A DNA stretch of 8,874 nucleotides, from positions 1 to 8,874 of the forward strand of contig CAYNGH010000136.1 of the NCBI GenBank assembly GCA_964396845.1. Direction: 5' to 3'. This document shows positions 1 to 5,985 of the stretch, one piece after another. The translations under genes were made by a program, and so were the position numbers. This stretch comes from CAYNGH01 sp964396845 (lineage in GTDB: Bacteria; Vulcanimicrobiota; JAJTBE01; CAYNGH01). The notes beneath the pieces were generated by a model. It ran no database searches. It was not told the origin of the DNA and saw nothing but the letters and a program-made list of their open reading frames with translations. Each line of letters opens with the position of its first letter. Positions within the stretch are counted from its first letter, which is position 1.

Positions 1-1983
1 CCCTGAGATACGCTCCGCAGATCTGTGGCGTATCCGAACATTTCTGCCAGGGGAATCTCCGCCTTTATAAGCTGGGTCAGTCCCACCGAAGGCTCCATAT
101 TCAAAACCTTGCCCCTGCGGGAATTTATATCCCCCAGAACATCCCCGAGATAATCCTCGGGAGTAACCGCCTCCACCGACATTATCGGCTCCATCAGAAT
201 GCTCTCTGCCTTCATCAGAGCCTCGTTGGTGGCAATGTTGGCCGCCGCCAGGAAATCCGTATCCGAGGAATCCACCTCGTGATAACTGCCTCCAAGAACC
301 GTGGCCTTCACGTCGATGACAGGATAGCCTGCCAGAGCCCCTGCCAGAAGCCCGTCTTCTATGCCTTCCCGGATAAACTTCACAAAATTCTTCGGAAGCT
401 GGGATTCCGGGGCATTGTTTTCGAAAATAAAGCCTGATCGCCGTTTTGCAGGCTGAAGCTTGAGTGTCACATGACCATACTGTCCCTTGCCAGTTGAGGA
501 AGGACGGATAAAACGTCCCTCGGCGGTGACAGTATTGACAATTGATTCTTTGTAAGCAACCTGAGGCTTGCCCACATTAGCTCCCACATTGAACTCCCGG
601 GTAAGCCTGTCAACAATGATGTCGAGATGAAGCTCGCCCATTCCCGATATCAGTGTCTGACCGGTATCTTCGTTAATCCTCAGGCGGAATGTGGGGTCCT
701 CCTCCTGAATCTTGTGAATCGATTCCATCAGCTTGTCGGAATCCGCCTGGGTCTTTGGCTCGATGGCAACGGATATCACCGGCTCCGGGAATGTAATCGA
801 CTCCAGAAGCATGGGCTTCTCCTCGCAGGTGAGAGTATCACCGGTGGTGGTGAACTTCAGCCCCACCGCGGCTCCCAGGTCCCCGGCGGAAATCTCCTGG
901 ATGTCCTCCCGGTGATCCGCATGCATTCTCAGGATCCGCATCAATTTCTCCTTGCGATCCCGGGTTGCGTTGTAAACTCTTTTCCCTGCCTTTATGGTGC
1001 CGGAATAGACCCTGAAATATGTAACTTTTCCCACATAAGGATCTGTGGTCACCTTGAAGGCCAGAGCAGAGAAAGGCTCCGACAGGTCAGCCTTGCGTAT
1101 CTCGTGGTTGCCTGTCCGGGGATGTTTCCCGGTTACCGGCGGGACATCCAGGGGCGACGGGAGATAATCCCCCANNNNNNNNNNTCAGAGAAGACCCAAC
1201 CATAACCGGAACTATCTTACAATCCACCGTGGCCTTGCGAAGAGAAGACTTAATCTCCTCAACACTGACAGCCTCTTCATTGATGAATTTTCCCATCAGG
1301 GCTTCATCATCCTCTGCCAGCATCTCAACCAGCCGGCCCCGGGCAGACTTCACCGCTTCACGCATATCAGCAGGGACATCAATCTCCCGGAAGAGATGTT
1401 CGCCATCTTTGCCGTCAAAAACAACCCCCACATCACTGATGATGTCAACAAAGCCTTTAAAATCTTCGCCGGCACCTATGGGAAGCTGAATGGGCGCCAC
1501 CCTGGCCCCTAATTTTTCTTCCATGGAATTGACAGCCCGGGAAAAATCCGCCCCCACCCGATCCATCTTGTTTACAAAAGCCATCCTGGGGACGCCATAA
1601 CGATCCGCCTGGCGCCATACGGTTTCTGACTGGGGCTGAACACCACCGACACCACAGAAGATTATGACAATTCCATCCAGAACCCGCATTGATCTTTCCA
1701 CCTCGGCAGTAAAGTCCACATGGCCGGGCGTATCAATTATGTTGATTATCAGATCCTTCCAGTGACAACGGGTCACCGCTGAGGTAATAGTTATTCCCCG
1801 CTCCCGTTCCTGAAGCATCCAGTCCATGGTTGCTGCTCCGTCATCAACTTCGCCTATCTGGTGGATTCTCCCGGCAAAAAACAGGACTCTCTCGGTGGTG
1901 GTGGTCTTTCCCGCGTCAATATGAGCGGCAAAACCGATATTTCTAACCTTTTTGAGGTCTATGTCCTGTCTGTTGCCAGTCAT
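1..1983 (-). CDS. fusA: Translation elongation factor G (EF-G), 3'-truncated by window edge and interrupted by an N run
   Basis: Ribosomal GTPase that drives tRNA-mRNA translocation and, with RRF, ribosome recycling. Residues 1-266 (before the gap) show the G domain: P-loop AHIDAGKT at about 20-27, switch I RGITIT, DTPGH, NKMD, and the G5 element GSS just before the gap. After the gap translation resumes in another frame with VGDYLPSPLDVPP (start of the domain II linker). It continues through domain III (GMGELHLDII), domain IV (GKGQYGHV, GGSYHEVDSS) and domain V (DINSRRGKV, GYATDLRSVSQG), where the window ends. About 30-40 C-terminal residues are missing compared with known EF-Gs. The ATG at 1983 is preceded by AGAAGG four bases upstream. 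The gene lies 31 bp after rpsG, the normal str-operon order, which supports the main EF-G rather than a paralogue. The frame change is explained by the arbitrary gap length, not by a real mutation. Confidence 0.97.
1175..1184. other. Assembly gap (10 N) inside fusA
   Basis: Ten Ns of placeholder length. The flanking translations are ...VPVMVGSSL on the 5' side of the gene and VGDYLPSP... on the 3' side. EF-G proteins normally have about 12 residues between these points (pattern K/R-N-x-G-V-Q-x-L-L-D-A-V), so about 33 bases should be missing rather than 10. With 10 Ns the two halves are out of frame, so an automatic gene caller would truncate the gene with a false C-terminus at about 1087. Confidence 0.95.
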
Positions 1984-2014
1984 CTTACCTTCTGCTTTTA
2001 ACCTTCCCTGTCAA

Positions 2015-2485
2015 TTAAAACCTGTAATGTGCAAAGGCTTTGTTTGCCTCGGCCATACGGTGAGTATCTTCCCTCTTCTTGACGGCTCCGCCGGCGCCAT
2101 TGTAGGCGTCGATCAATTCCGCAGCCAGTCTTTCTCTCATGGTTCTTCCGCCCCGGGTCCTGGCCTTGTCCAGCAGCCACCGGTATCCAAGGCTGACCCT
2201 GCGATCAGGACGAACTTCCACAGGCACCTGGTATGTAGCTCCACCTACCCGGCGGGGGCGAACCTCCACCACGGGCATGATGTTTTCCAGGGCCTTGGTG
2301 AAGACCTCAAGAGGTTCCTTCTTGGTCTTTTCAGCAATAATTTCCATGGCACCATAAAACACCCGTTCTGCAAGGCTCTTTTTGCCTTTCTTCATGATGT
2401 TGTTGATGCAACGGGTCACCAGTTCACTGTTGTAAACCGGATCCGGAAGCCGTTTCCTTTTTTGAACTTTCCCTCTTCTGGGCAT
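2015..2485 (-). CDS. rpsG: 30S ribosomal protein S7
   Basis: Primary 16S rRNA binding protein that nucleates assembly of the 30S head and lies near the E site. The 156-residue length is the usual bacterial size. Visible family signatures are MPRRGKVQKR at the N-terminus, LVTRCINNIMKKGKK (about 22-36), the beta-hairpin region VEVRPRRVGGATYQVPVEV (about 72-90), and the C-terminal half with RGGRTMRERLAAEL and KKREDTHRMAEANKAFAHYRF-type ending. The start at 2485 is well supported: the strong Shine-Dalgarno AGGAGGT (complement of 2492-2498) lies six bases upstream. It is 39 bp downstream of rpsL and 31 bp upstream of fusA, so it is almost certainly co-transcribed with both. In E. coli S7 represses this operon by binding the rpsL-rpsG spacer. 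Whether that holds here is not shown. Confidence 0.98.
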   Translation of the reverse strand: MPRRGKVQKRKRLPDPVYNSELVTRCINNIMKKGKKSLAERVFYGAMEIIAEKTKKEPLEVFTKALENIMPVVEVRPRRVGGATYQVPVEVRPDRRVSLGYRWLLDKARTRGGRTMRERLAAELIDAYNGAGGAVKKREDTHRMAEANKAFAHYRF

Positions 2486-2505
2486 TGGACTACCTCCTGA
2501 AACTG

Positions 2506-2518
2506 GGGGTTCTACCCC
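2506..2518 (-). promoter_or_regulatory. Small hairpin in the rpsL-rpsG spacer
   Basis: In the transcript, GGGGU pairs with ACCCC around an AGA triloop, lying between the rpsL stop (2525-2527) and the rpsG Shine-Dalgarno (2492-2498). It could influence rpsG translation or coupling, like the S7-binding spacer of E. coli. However, the stem is only five base pairs and I see no clear match to the E. coli S7 site, so a function is speculative. Confidence 0.3.
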
Positions 2519-2524
2519 TGCAAA

Positions 2525-2950
2525 CTATTTCTTGGCCTTCTTGGGACGCTTGGTTCCATATTTGGACCGCCCCTGTTTCCTGTCGGACACCCCGGCGGTA
2601 TCGAGAGTCCCCCGAAGGATGTGATAACGGATGCCGGGCAGATCCCGCACCCTGCCGCCACGAATCAAAACCACCGAGTGCTCCTGCAGGTTGTGACCAA
2701 CGCCCGGAATATAGGCTGTAACCTCGATCCCGTTTGTAAGCCTGACCCTGGCTACTTTTCGAAGAGCAGAGTTGGGCTTTTTGGGAGTCATGGTCTTCAC
2801 CTGGGTGCACACACCCCGCTTCTGGGGATTACCCTTGGTTTTGAAAGTTTTCATCTTGAGGGAGTTATAGGAAAAACGAAGTGCAGGGCTTTTGCTCTTT
2901 TTCACCCGCTGTTTTCTTCCCTTCCTTACTAACTGATTGATGGTCGGCAT
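2525..2950 (-). CDS. rpsL: 30S ribosomal protein S12, with an N-terminal-region insertion
   Basis: Decoding-centre ribosomal protein and first gene of the str unit (rpsL-rpsG-fusA). At 141 residues it is longer than the 124 of E. coli S12. The family core is clear: MPTINQLVRKGR start, PQKRGVCT (42-49), TPKKPNSALRKVARVRL (55-71), GHNLQEHSVVLIRGGRV (85-101) and a basic end GRSKYGTKRPKKAKK. Residues 25-40 replace the short E. coli EAC segment, a net gain of 14 residues between PAL and PQKRG. The streptomycin-relevant lysine in TPKKPNS is kept. The position equivalent to Lys88 (numbered with Met1) is Arg102 in GGRVRDLPG. The ATG at 2950 is preceded by AAAGGGGAG (complement of 2961-2969), ten bases away. 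The start also matches the conserved MPTINQL terminus. Confidence 0.98.
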   Translation of the reverse strand: MPTINQLVRKGRKQRVKKSKSPALRFSYNSLKMKTFKTKGNPQKRGVCTQVKTMTPKKPNSALRKVARVRLTNGIEVTAYIPGVGHNLQEHSVVLIRGGRVRDLPGIRYHILRGTLDTAGVSDRKQGRSKYGTKRPKKAKK

Positions 2951-3169
2951 AAAAAAATATCTCCCCTTTCAAACTTTCAAAGCGACACCGCTTCGGGCCG
3001 GGGCAGACATAAAAGAAAGTCACTATTCCATATTGAGTTGGGTTTCAGACTGTTTTCCCTCACCTCCTTAAATTTTCCCGAGGTTGAAAACAGCTACCCT
3101 CCTTCTCTTATGCCCCCAGGGCTTTGTGTGGTATCGCATGGCCGTAAAACAATCACAGCCTTTAAACGC
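2951..3169 (-). promoter_or_regulatory. Predicted long 5' leader of the rpsL-rpsG-fusA transcript
   Basis: If transcription starts about seven bases after the predicted -10, the untranslated leader is about 219 nt, long for a ribosomal-protein operon. On the minus strand it contains two Shine-Dalgarno-like purine runs, AGAAGGAGG (complement of about 3099-3107) and TAAGGAGGTG (complement of 3061-3070). Neither is followed by a start codon at normal distance. A 23-codon ATG reading frame (3139 to 3068) encodes a small basic peptide, and its TAA stop is the start of the TAAGGAGGTG element. It has no convincing ribosome site of its own. A tandem 8-bp repeat CTTTCAAA (2966-2981, plus strand) abuts the rpsL Shine-Dalgarno. 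I recognise no known riboswitch or ribosomal-protein leader fold. Confidence 0.4.
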
Positions 3170-3175
3170 TTTCAC

Positions 3176-3204
3176 ATTTTAGCACCAGCCCGTTGCCTTG
3201 TCAA
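3176..3204 (-). promoter_or_regulatory. Promoter of the rpsL-rpsG-fusA unit
   Basis: Read on the minus strand, a perfect -35 TTGACA (3204-3199) is followed after exactly 17 bp by the -10 TAAAAT (3181-3176), five of six matches to consensus. Upstream of the -35 (about 3205-3246) the strand is strongly A/T rich, with a run of nine Ts, resembling an UP element as expected for a highly expressed ribosomal operon. It points directly at rpsL and is the best housekeeping promoter in the window. Confidence 0.75.
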
Positions 3205-3394
3205 TACTGGAAATGAAAAAAAAATGGATTTTACAATCTTTTAACAAATTCGCCCCAGACACAGGCAAAATAACCGGCTTACTTTTATCATGCCCCTGAC
3301 ATTCCCCGGAAAAACCAAGTAATTTCCATGTATCTAAAGGGCAGAGAACTAAGTTCAAAAATCCTTCAACTTTTCCTTCCCCAAGCTTCTGCAA
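3205..3394. other. Divergent intergenic region upstream of the channel gene
   Basis: This stretch lies between the rpsL promoter and the channel gene start on the other strand. It must hold the plus-strand promoter for the channel gene, but I find no pair of hexamers at good spacing. CTGACA at 3296-3301 has only a poor -10 partner near 3320. No coding region, RNA gene or strong hairpin is evident. There is also no clear Shine-Dalgarno before 3395. Confidence 0.5.
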
Positions 3395-5029
3395 ATGTCA
3401 CAAACCGCAGGAAACCGCAAAGGGCCGTCGAATGAAAGACATGTGAAGATTGAATGGATCATATTCCAAATTATCGCCAACCCTGAAAGCTGGGAACAAA
3501 TAATCCGGGCTTCATCAGCACTGCTGGTGTTGGCGGGACTGTTGTTCCTCCACAACTTGATTCATCGCATGGTCCAGCTCATCTCCATTCAGGGTGCCGA
3601 ACTGCTAAACAAGCTCAATTTTGAAGTTTATGGCTTTATCATCAGCTTCACATTGTGGTGGTTCCTGCTGGATCTTCCTTCCTTTGAATATCAGGCTACC
3701 CTGGTAAGGTTCAACTGGAGCGTAATCCTGTTTTTCAGTGCATACCTGATATTCGACATGGCCAACTATGTTATACTGAGTTTCCATACTATCGGAGTCC
3801 CCCATATCAGGATTCCCCAAATCATCATCAACCTTCTGCGGGGACTTTTCTTCATTATAATCATTCTCATCATCCTGCAGACTCAACACAAACTGGACAT
3901 TCAACCCTTCCTCACCGGTTCTGCCATCATCACCGCCATCATCGGTCTTGCCTTGCAGGACACCCTGGGCAATACATTTTCGGGACTGGCCCTGCATATT
4001 TCCCGACCCTTCGACCTGGGCCACTGGATCCGCTTTGGCGACACCGAGGGGACAGTGGTCAGGGTTGACTGGCGAGCCACCACCATCAAAACCCGGGAGG
4101 AAGACTATCTGACCATCCCCAACTCACAACTGGCCAAGTCAGAACTAATAAACTTCTCCACCCCCACTACAGTCCATGGCCAGTATATATATGTTGGAGT
4201 CCGGTATGAATATCCCCCCAATAAGATCAAACGGCTCCTCATAGATTCCGCCCTGAAGACCGAAGGGGTCATCAAGGAAATCAACCCTACGGTATTATTG
4301 GAAACCTACAACGATTTTTCCATCGACTACAGGATGCGGTTCTTCGTGGATGATTACAAGTCCGCCCTGCAGGTGAAATCCGCAATAATGGAACGGATAT
4401 GGTATGTATTCAAAAGAAATAATGTAGAAATACCCTTCCCCATCAGGGATGTTTATATGCGGACAGATAAAACCCCCGAGGCCGATTCCGATGAGATGCT
4501 GGATCTGCTGTCCCAGGTGGACTTCCTTAGCAATCTCAAAGACCAGGAACTCCGGGACATTGCTCTTCGTCTAAAAAAATCCCTTTTTTCCAGGGGAGAA
4601 ACCGTCATCAAACAGGGAGATGCCGGGGATACCTTCTACATAATCAAGTCCGGCACTGTCCGGGTCACTGCCACCAATCCCTACGGCGATGTTTTCCTGG
4701 ACAAGGAACTCAAGGAAGGCAACTTCTTTGGGGAAATCTCAGTGCTCACAGGAGAACCCAGAACCGCCAGCATCACTGCCATCACCGATGTGGAGCTTCT
4801 GGTGCTGGACAAGGAAGACTTCGAACAGGTCATCAAGAAACACCCCGACATCGATACCCGGATATCAGAAAAAATCGCATCCCGCCAGCAACACAGCTTT
4901 GAACAGATGGAAATCGCTCAGAAAAGTGCCATCTCAGAAAAAGAAGCAAAGGAAAAAGCACAGAAACGGGTACAATCCCTGAGCCATCAACTGCTGACTA
5001 AAATCAGAAGCTTCTTTTCCATTAAATAA
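3395..5029 (+). CDS. MscS-family ion channel with C-terminal cyclic-nucleotide-binding domain (bCNG type)
   Basis: A 544-residue membrane protein predicted to gate an MscS-like pore in response to a cyclic nucleotide. Hydrophobic segments lie at about 39-55, 79-94, 107-129 and 143-162. The pore helix and conserved MscS region follow: GSAIITAIIGLALQDTLGNT (175-194), then the beta domain with SGLALHISRPFDLGHWIRFGDTEGTV-like sequence (196-221), RATTIKTREEDYLTIPNSQL and the alpha/beta domain to about 355. Residues about 370-490 form a cNMP domain: VIKQGDAGDTFYIIKSG, then the phosphate-binding cassette FGEISVLTGEPRTAS with Glu447 and Arg456 in place, so ligand binding looks intact. A charged helical tail (about 498-530) may be a coiled coil. 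Related bacterial CNG channels respond mainly to cAMP and weakly or not to membrane tension. The start is uncertain: ATG 3395 lacks a Shine-Dalgarno and GTG 3443 (residue 17) is possible. It is transcribed away from rpsL. Confidence 0.93.
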   Translation: MSQTAGNRKGPSNERHVKIEWIIFQIIANPESWEQIIRASSALLVLAGLLFLHNLIHRMVQLISIQGAELLNKLNFEVYGFIISFTLWWFLLDLPSFEYQATLVRFNWSVILFFSAYLIFDMANYVILSFHTIGVPHIRIPQIIINLLRGLFFIIIILIILQTQHKLDIQPFLTGSAIITAIIGLALQDTLGNTFSGLALHISRPFDLGHWIRFGDTEGTVVRVDWRATTIKTREEDYLTIPNSQLAKSELINFSTPTTVHGQYIYVGVRYEYPPNKIKRLLIDSALKTEGVIKEINPTVLLETYNDFSIDYRMRFFVDDYKSALQVKSAIMERIWYVFKRNNVEIPFPIRDVYMRTDKTPEADSDEMLDLLSQVDFLSNLKDQELRDIALRLKKSLFSRGETVIKQGDAGDTFYIIKSGTVRVTATNPYGDVFLDKELKEGNFFGEISVLTGEPRTASITAITDVELLVLDKEDFEQVIKKHPDIDTRISEKIASRQQHSFEQMEIAQKSAISEKEAKEKAQKRVQSLSHQLLTKIRSFFSIK

Positions 5030-5100
5030 AATAATCATAACCCGGCCTGCATTCTCTTTTATTTTTTTTGCCCATAGCAACAACTGTTTTTAATATATTT

Positions 5101-5192
5101 TTAACACTTCTGTAATATATTGTTAACATATTTTGCAAAAGGTTAACAATCCACACTTTGTCAGGAATCCCATATAATGTTAAAATATTAAC
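5101..5192 (+). promoter_or_regulatory. Cluster of TTAAC(A) motifs upstream of the 138-aa gene, possible operator
   Basis: TTAACA occurs in direct orientation at 5101, 5123 and 5143, i.e. at 22- and 20-bp steps, about two helical turns apart. The second sits inside the palindrome TGTTAACA (5121-5128) and the third inside GTTAAC (5142-5147). An inverted repeat GTTAA-AATA-TTAAC (5179-5192) overlaps the predicted -10. Helically phased TTAACA-like repeats are typical of PhoB/PhoP-type (OmpR family) response-regulator sites, whose half-sites usually recur every 11 bp. The intermediate half-sites are poor here, so the regulator is unknown. A/T-rich DNA can also produce such motifs by chance. Confidence 0.35.
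5158..5186 (+). promoter_or_regulatory. Promoter candidate for the 138-aa gene
   Basis: TTGTCA (5158-5163) and TAAAAT (5181-5186) are separated by 17 bp, each with five of six matches to the sigma-70 consensus. This would start transcription near 5193, about 45 bp before the ATG. A perfect TATAAT at 5173-5178 lies in the spacer but has no matching -35 at 17 bp. The presence of a promoter implies expression independent of the channel gene. Confidence 0.5.
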
Positions 5193-5237
5193 GGAAGATA
5201 ATAATTATCGAATTTTTGGTGAAGAAGGTCGATCTGG

Positions 5238-5654
5238 ATGATTATCAGTCAGGACACGATGAAATGCAACGAAGCAGTTCCTGTGGAAGAATTCCGCGCG
5301 GTGGATTATGTCAAAAATGAAGTGGCAAGCTCTGTAAAAACTCTGATGAGAAAGGTTGCCTCAGAGATTCCCGTGGACAGGGGAATAATCAGTCTTAATG
5401 TTGATGAAACCCGTTACAAGGCCAGGCTTCTTTTTGACAGCGACAACAACAGAATACTGGAATTAGACGAGATAATCCGGGAAGATGTCCGATGTGTCAG
5501 CTTTCGGGATATGGGGTCACACCAGATCCATGAACTGAAAATCACCGATGGCGGACGGCGCCTGTTCCTTCGGCTGGTAGAAGAAGTAGAAACCGGGCTG
5601 ATGTTTCTCACGGGTTTTCTGATGAATAAAAAAAATGTGCAGAAACTCTATTAG
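5238..5654 (+). CDS. Hypothetical protein, 138 aa, family not recognised
   Basis: I do not recognise this protein. It appears soluble: no signal peptide, and no membrane helix beyond a modest hydrophobic stretch GLMFLTGFLM near residues 120-129. Predicted layout by eye is an N-terminal amphipathic helix (about 17-42, VEEFRAVDYVKNEVASS then KTLMRKV), alternating strand-like segments (48-100, e.g. GIISLNVDE, YKARLLFDS, VRCVSFRD) and a C-terminal helix. It is rich in charged residues and has only one or two cysteines (C10, C86), so no zinc site is suggested. ATG 5238 has a GAAGAAGG Shine-Dalgarno-like run nine bases upstream. ATG 5259 is an alternative giving seven fewer residues. It follows the channel gene after 208 bp on the same strand and converges on rpoC. 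A functional link to the channel is only positional. Coding status is supported by the promoter, ribosome site and ordinary amino-acid composition. Confidence 0.72.
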   Translation: MIISQDTMKCNEAVPVEEFRAVDYVKNEVASSVKTLMRKVASEIPVDRGIISLNVDETRYKARLLFDSDNNRILELDEIIREDVRCVSFRDMGSHQIHELKITDGGRRLFLRLVEEVETGLMFLTGFLMNKKNVQKLY

Positions 5655-5985
5655 AAGAATAATAACAGGCCTCACTCATATCTCCATCAATATCAAGGCA
5701 GTCGGCACAGCTACTGGGTTATATTACTTAACAGAACACCAATGATGTGCGATCAAATAATTTTTATTCGGATGTTTCATTGATGATATTTGAGTTTTCT
5801 CAAAATATACTTCTATCCACGGCTTACTTTGAGTAACTCCGGCAACTCTTGTGATAAATCCATAGCCGGTAACCTGTAGCATAAAGACAACAGACGATTG
5901 TGATTAATAAATAATAGTGAAATCAAAAGGGGCAGCTTTTAAATGGCCGCCCCTTGTATTTATCATACAGTTAAGTTATCAGAAA
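5655..5985. other. Convergent intergenic region between the 138-aa gene and rpoC
   Basis: This 331-bp A/T-rich stretch has no convincing coding sequence. It holds the rpoC terminator (separate entry). It also holds an A/T-rich hairpin at 5786-5808: nine base pairs with one bulged A and a TTTT loop. That hairpin lacks a T tract on either strand, so I do not call it a terminator. No tRNA, small-RNA promoter or insertion-sequence end is evident. How the plus-strand gene terminates is unclear; the rpoC hairpin might serve both strands. Confidence 0.55.
5917..5955 (-). terminator. rpoC: Intrinsic terminator of rpoC
   Basis: On the minus strand, starting about 30 bases after the rpoC TGA, AAGGGGCGGC (5955-5946) pairs with GCUGCCCCUU (5936-5927) around a nine-base loop. 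This is a ten-pair stem with one G-U wobble, followed by UU-GAUUU. On the plus strand the wobble becomes an A-C mismatch, so the structure favours rpoC transcripts. The T tract is short and interrupted, giving moderate predicted strength. Its presence separates rpoC from the str genes. Confidence 0.75.

Larger units (their letters stand above)
5030..5237. other. A/T-rich spacer between the channel gene and the 138-aa gene
   Basis: This 208-bp, strongly A/T-rich spacer has a T-rich run at 5057-5069 soon after the channel stop. No GC-rich hairpin precedes it, so I do not call an intrinsic terminator. The right half holds the TTAAC motif cluster and a promoter candidate for the downstream gene (separate entries). 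Confidence 0.6.

Noticed and set aside
1087..1174. Apparent proline/arginine-rich C-terminus continuing the fusA 5' frame past the gap
   Set aside because: It is an out-of-frame artefact of the ten-N placeholder. The EF-G frame resumes one frame over.
627..1205. Plus-strand 192-codon open frame opposite fusA
   Set aside because: It lies antisense to well-conserved EF-G sequence, runs across the N gap and has no recognisable protein features.
1952..2500. Plus-strand 182-codon frame opposite rpsG
   Set aside because: Shadow of the S7 gene, which has full family conservation and a strong ribosome-binding site on the minus strand.
2490..2810. Minus-strand 106-codon frame overlapping rpsL
   Set aside because: Alternate frame of S12. 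Its sequence has low-complexity codon-shifted composition and no independent start signal.
3038..3244. Plus-strand 68-codon frame between rpsL and the channel gene
   Set aside because: It crosses the rpsL promoter and leader, has no ribosome-binding site and no recognisable features.
3605..4024. Minus-strand 139-codon frame opposite the channel gene
   Set aside because: Antisense to the conserved MscS membrane region, and its composition reflects the complement of hydrophobic codons.
5057..5069. T-rich run after the channel gene as an intrinsic terminator
   Set aside because: No stable hairpin precedes it. Only a short GGCC self-complement is nearby.
5786..5808. A/T-rich hairpin as terminator of the 138-aa gene
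   Set aside because: It has only two G-C pairs next to the loop and no T tract on either side, and lies over 130 bases past the stop codon.
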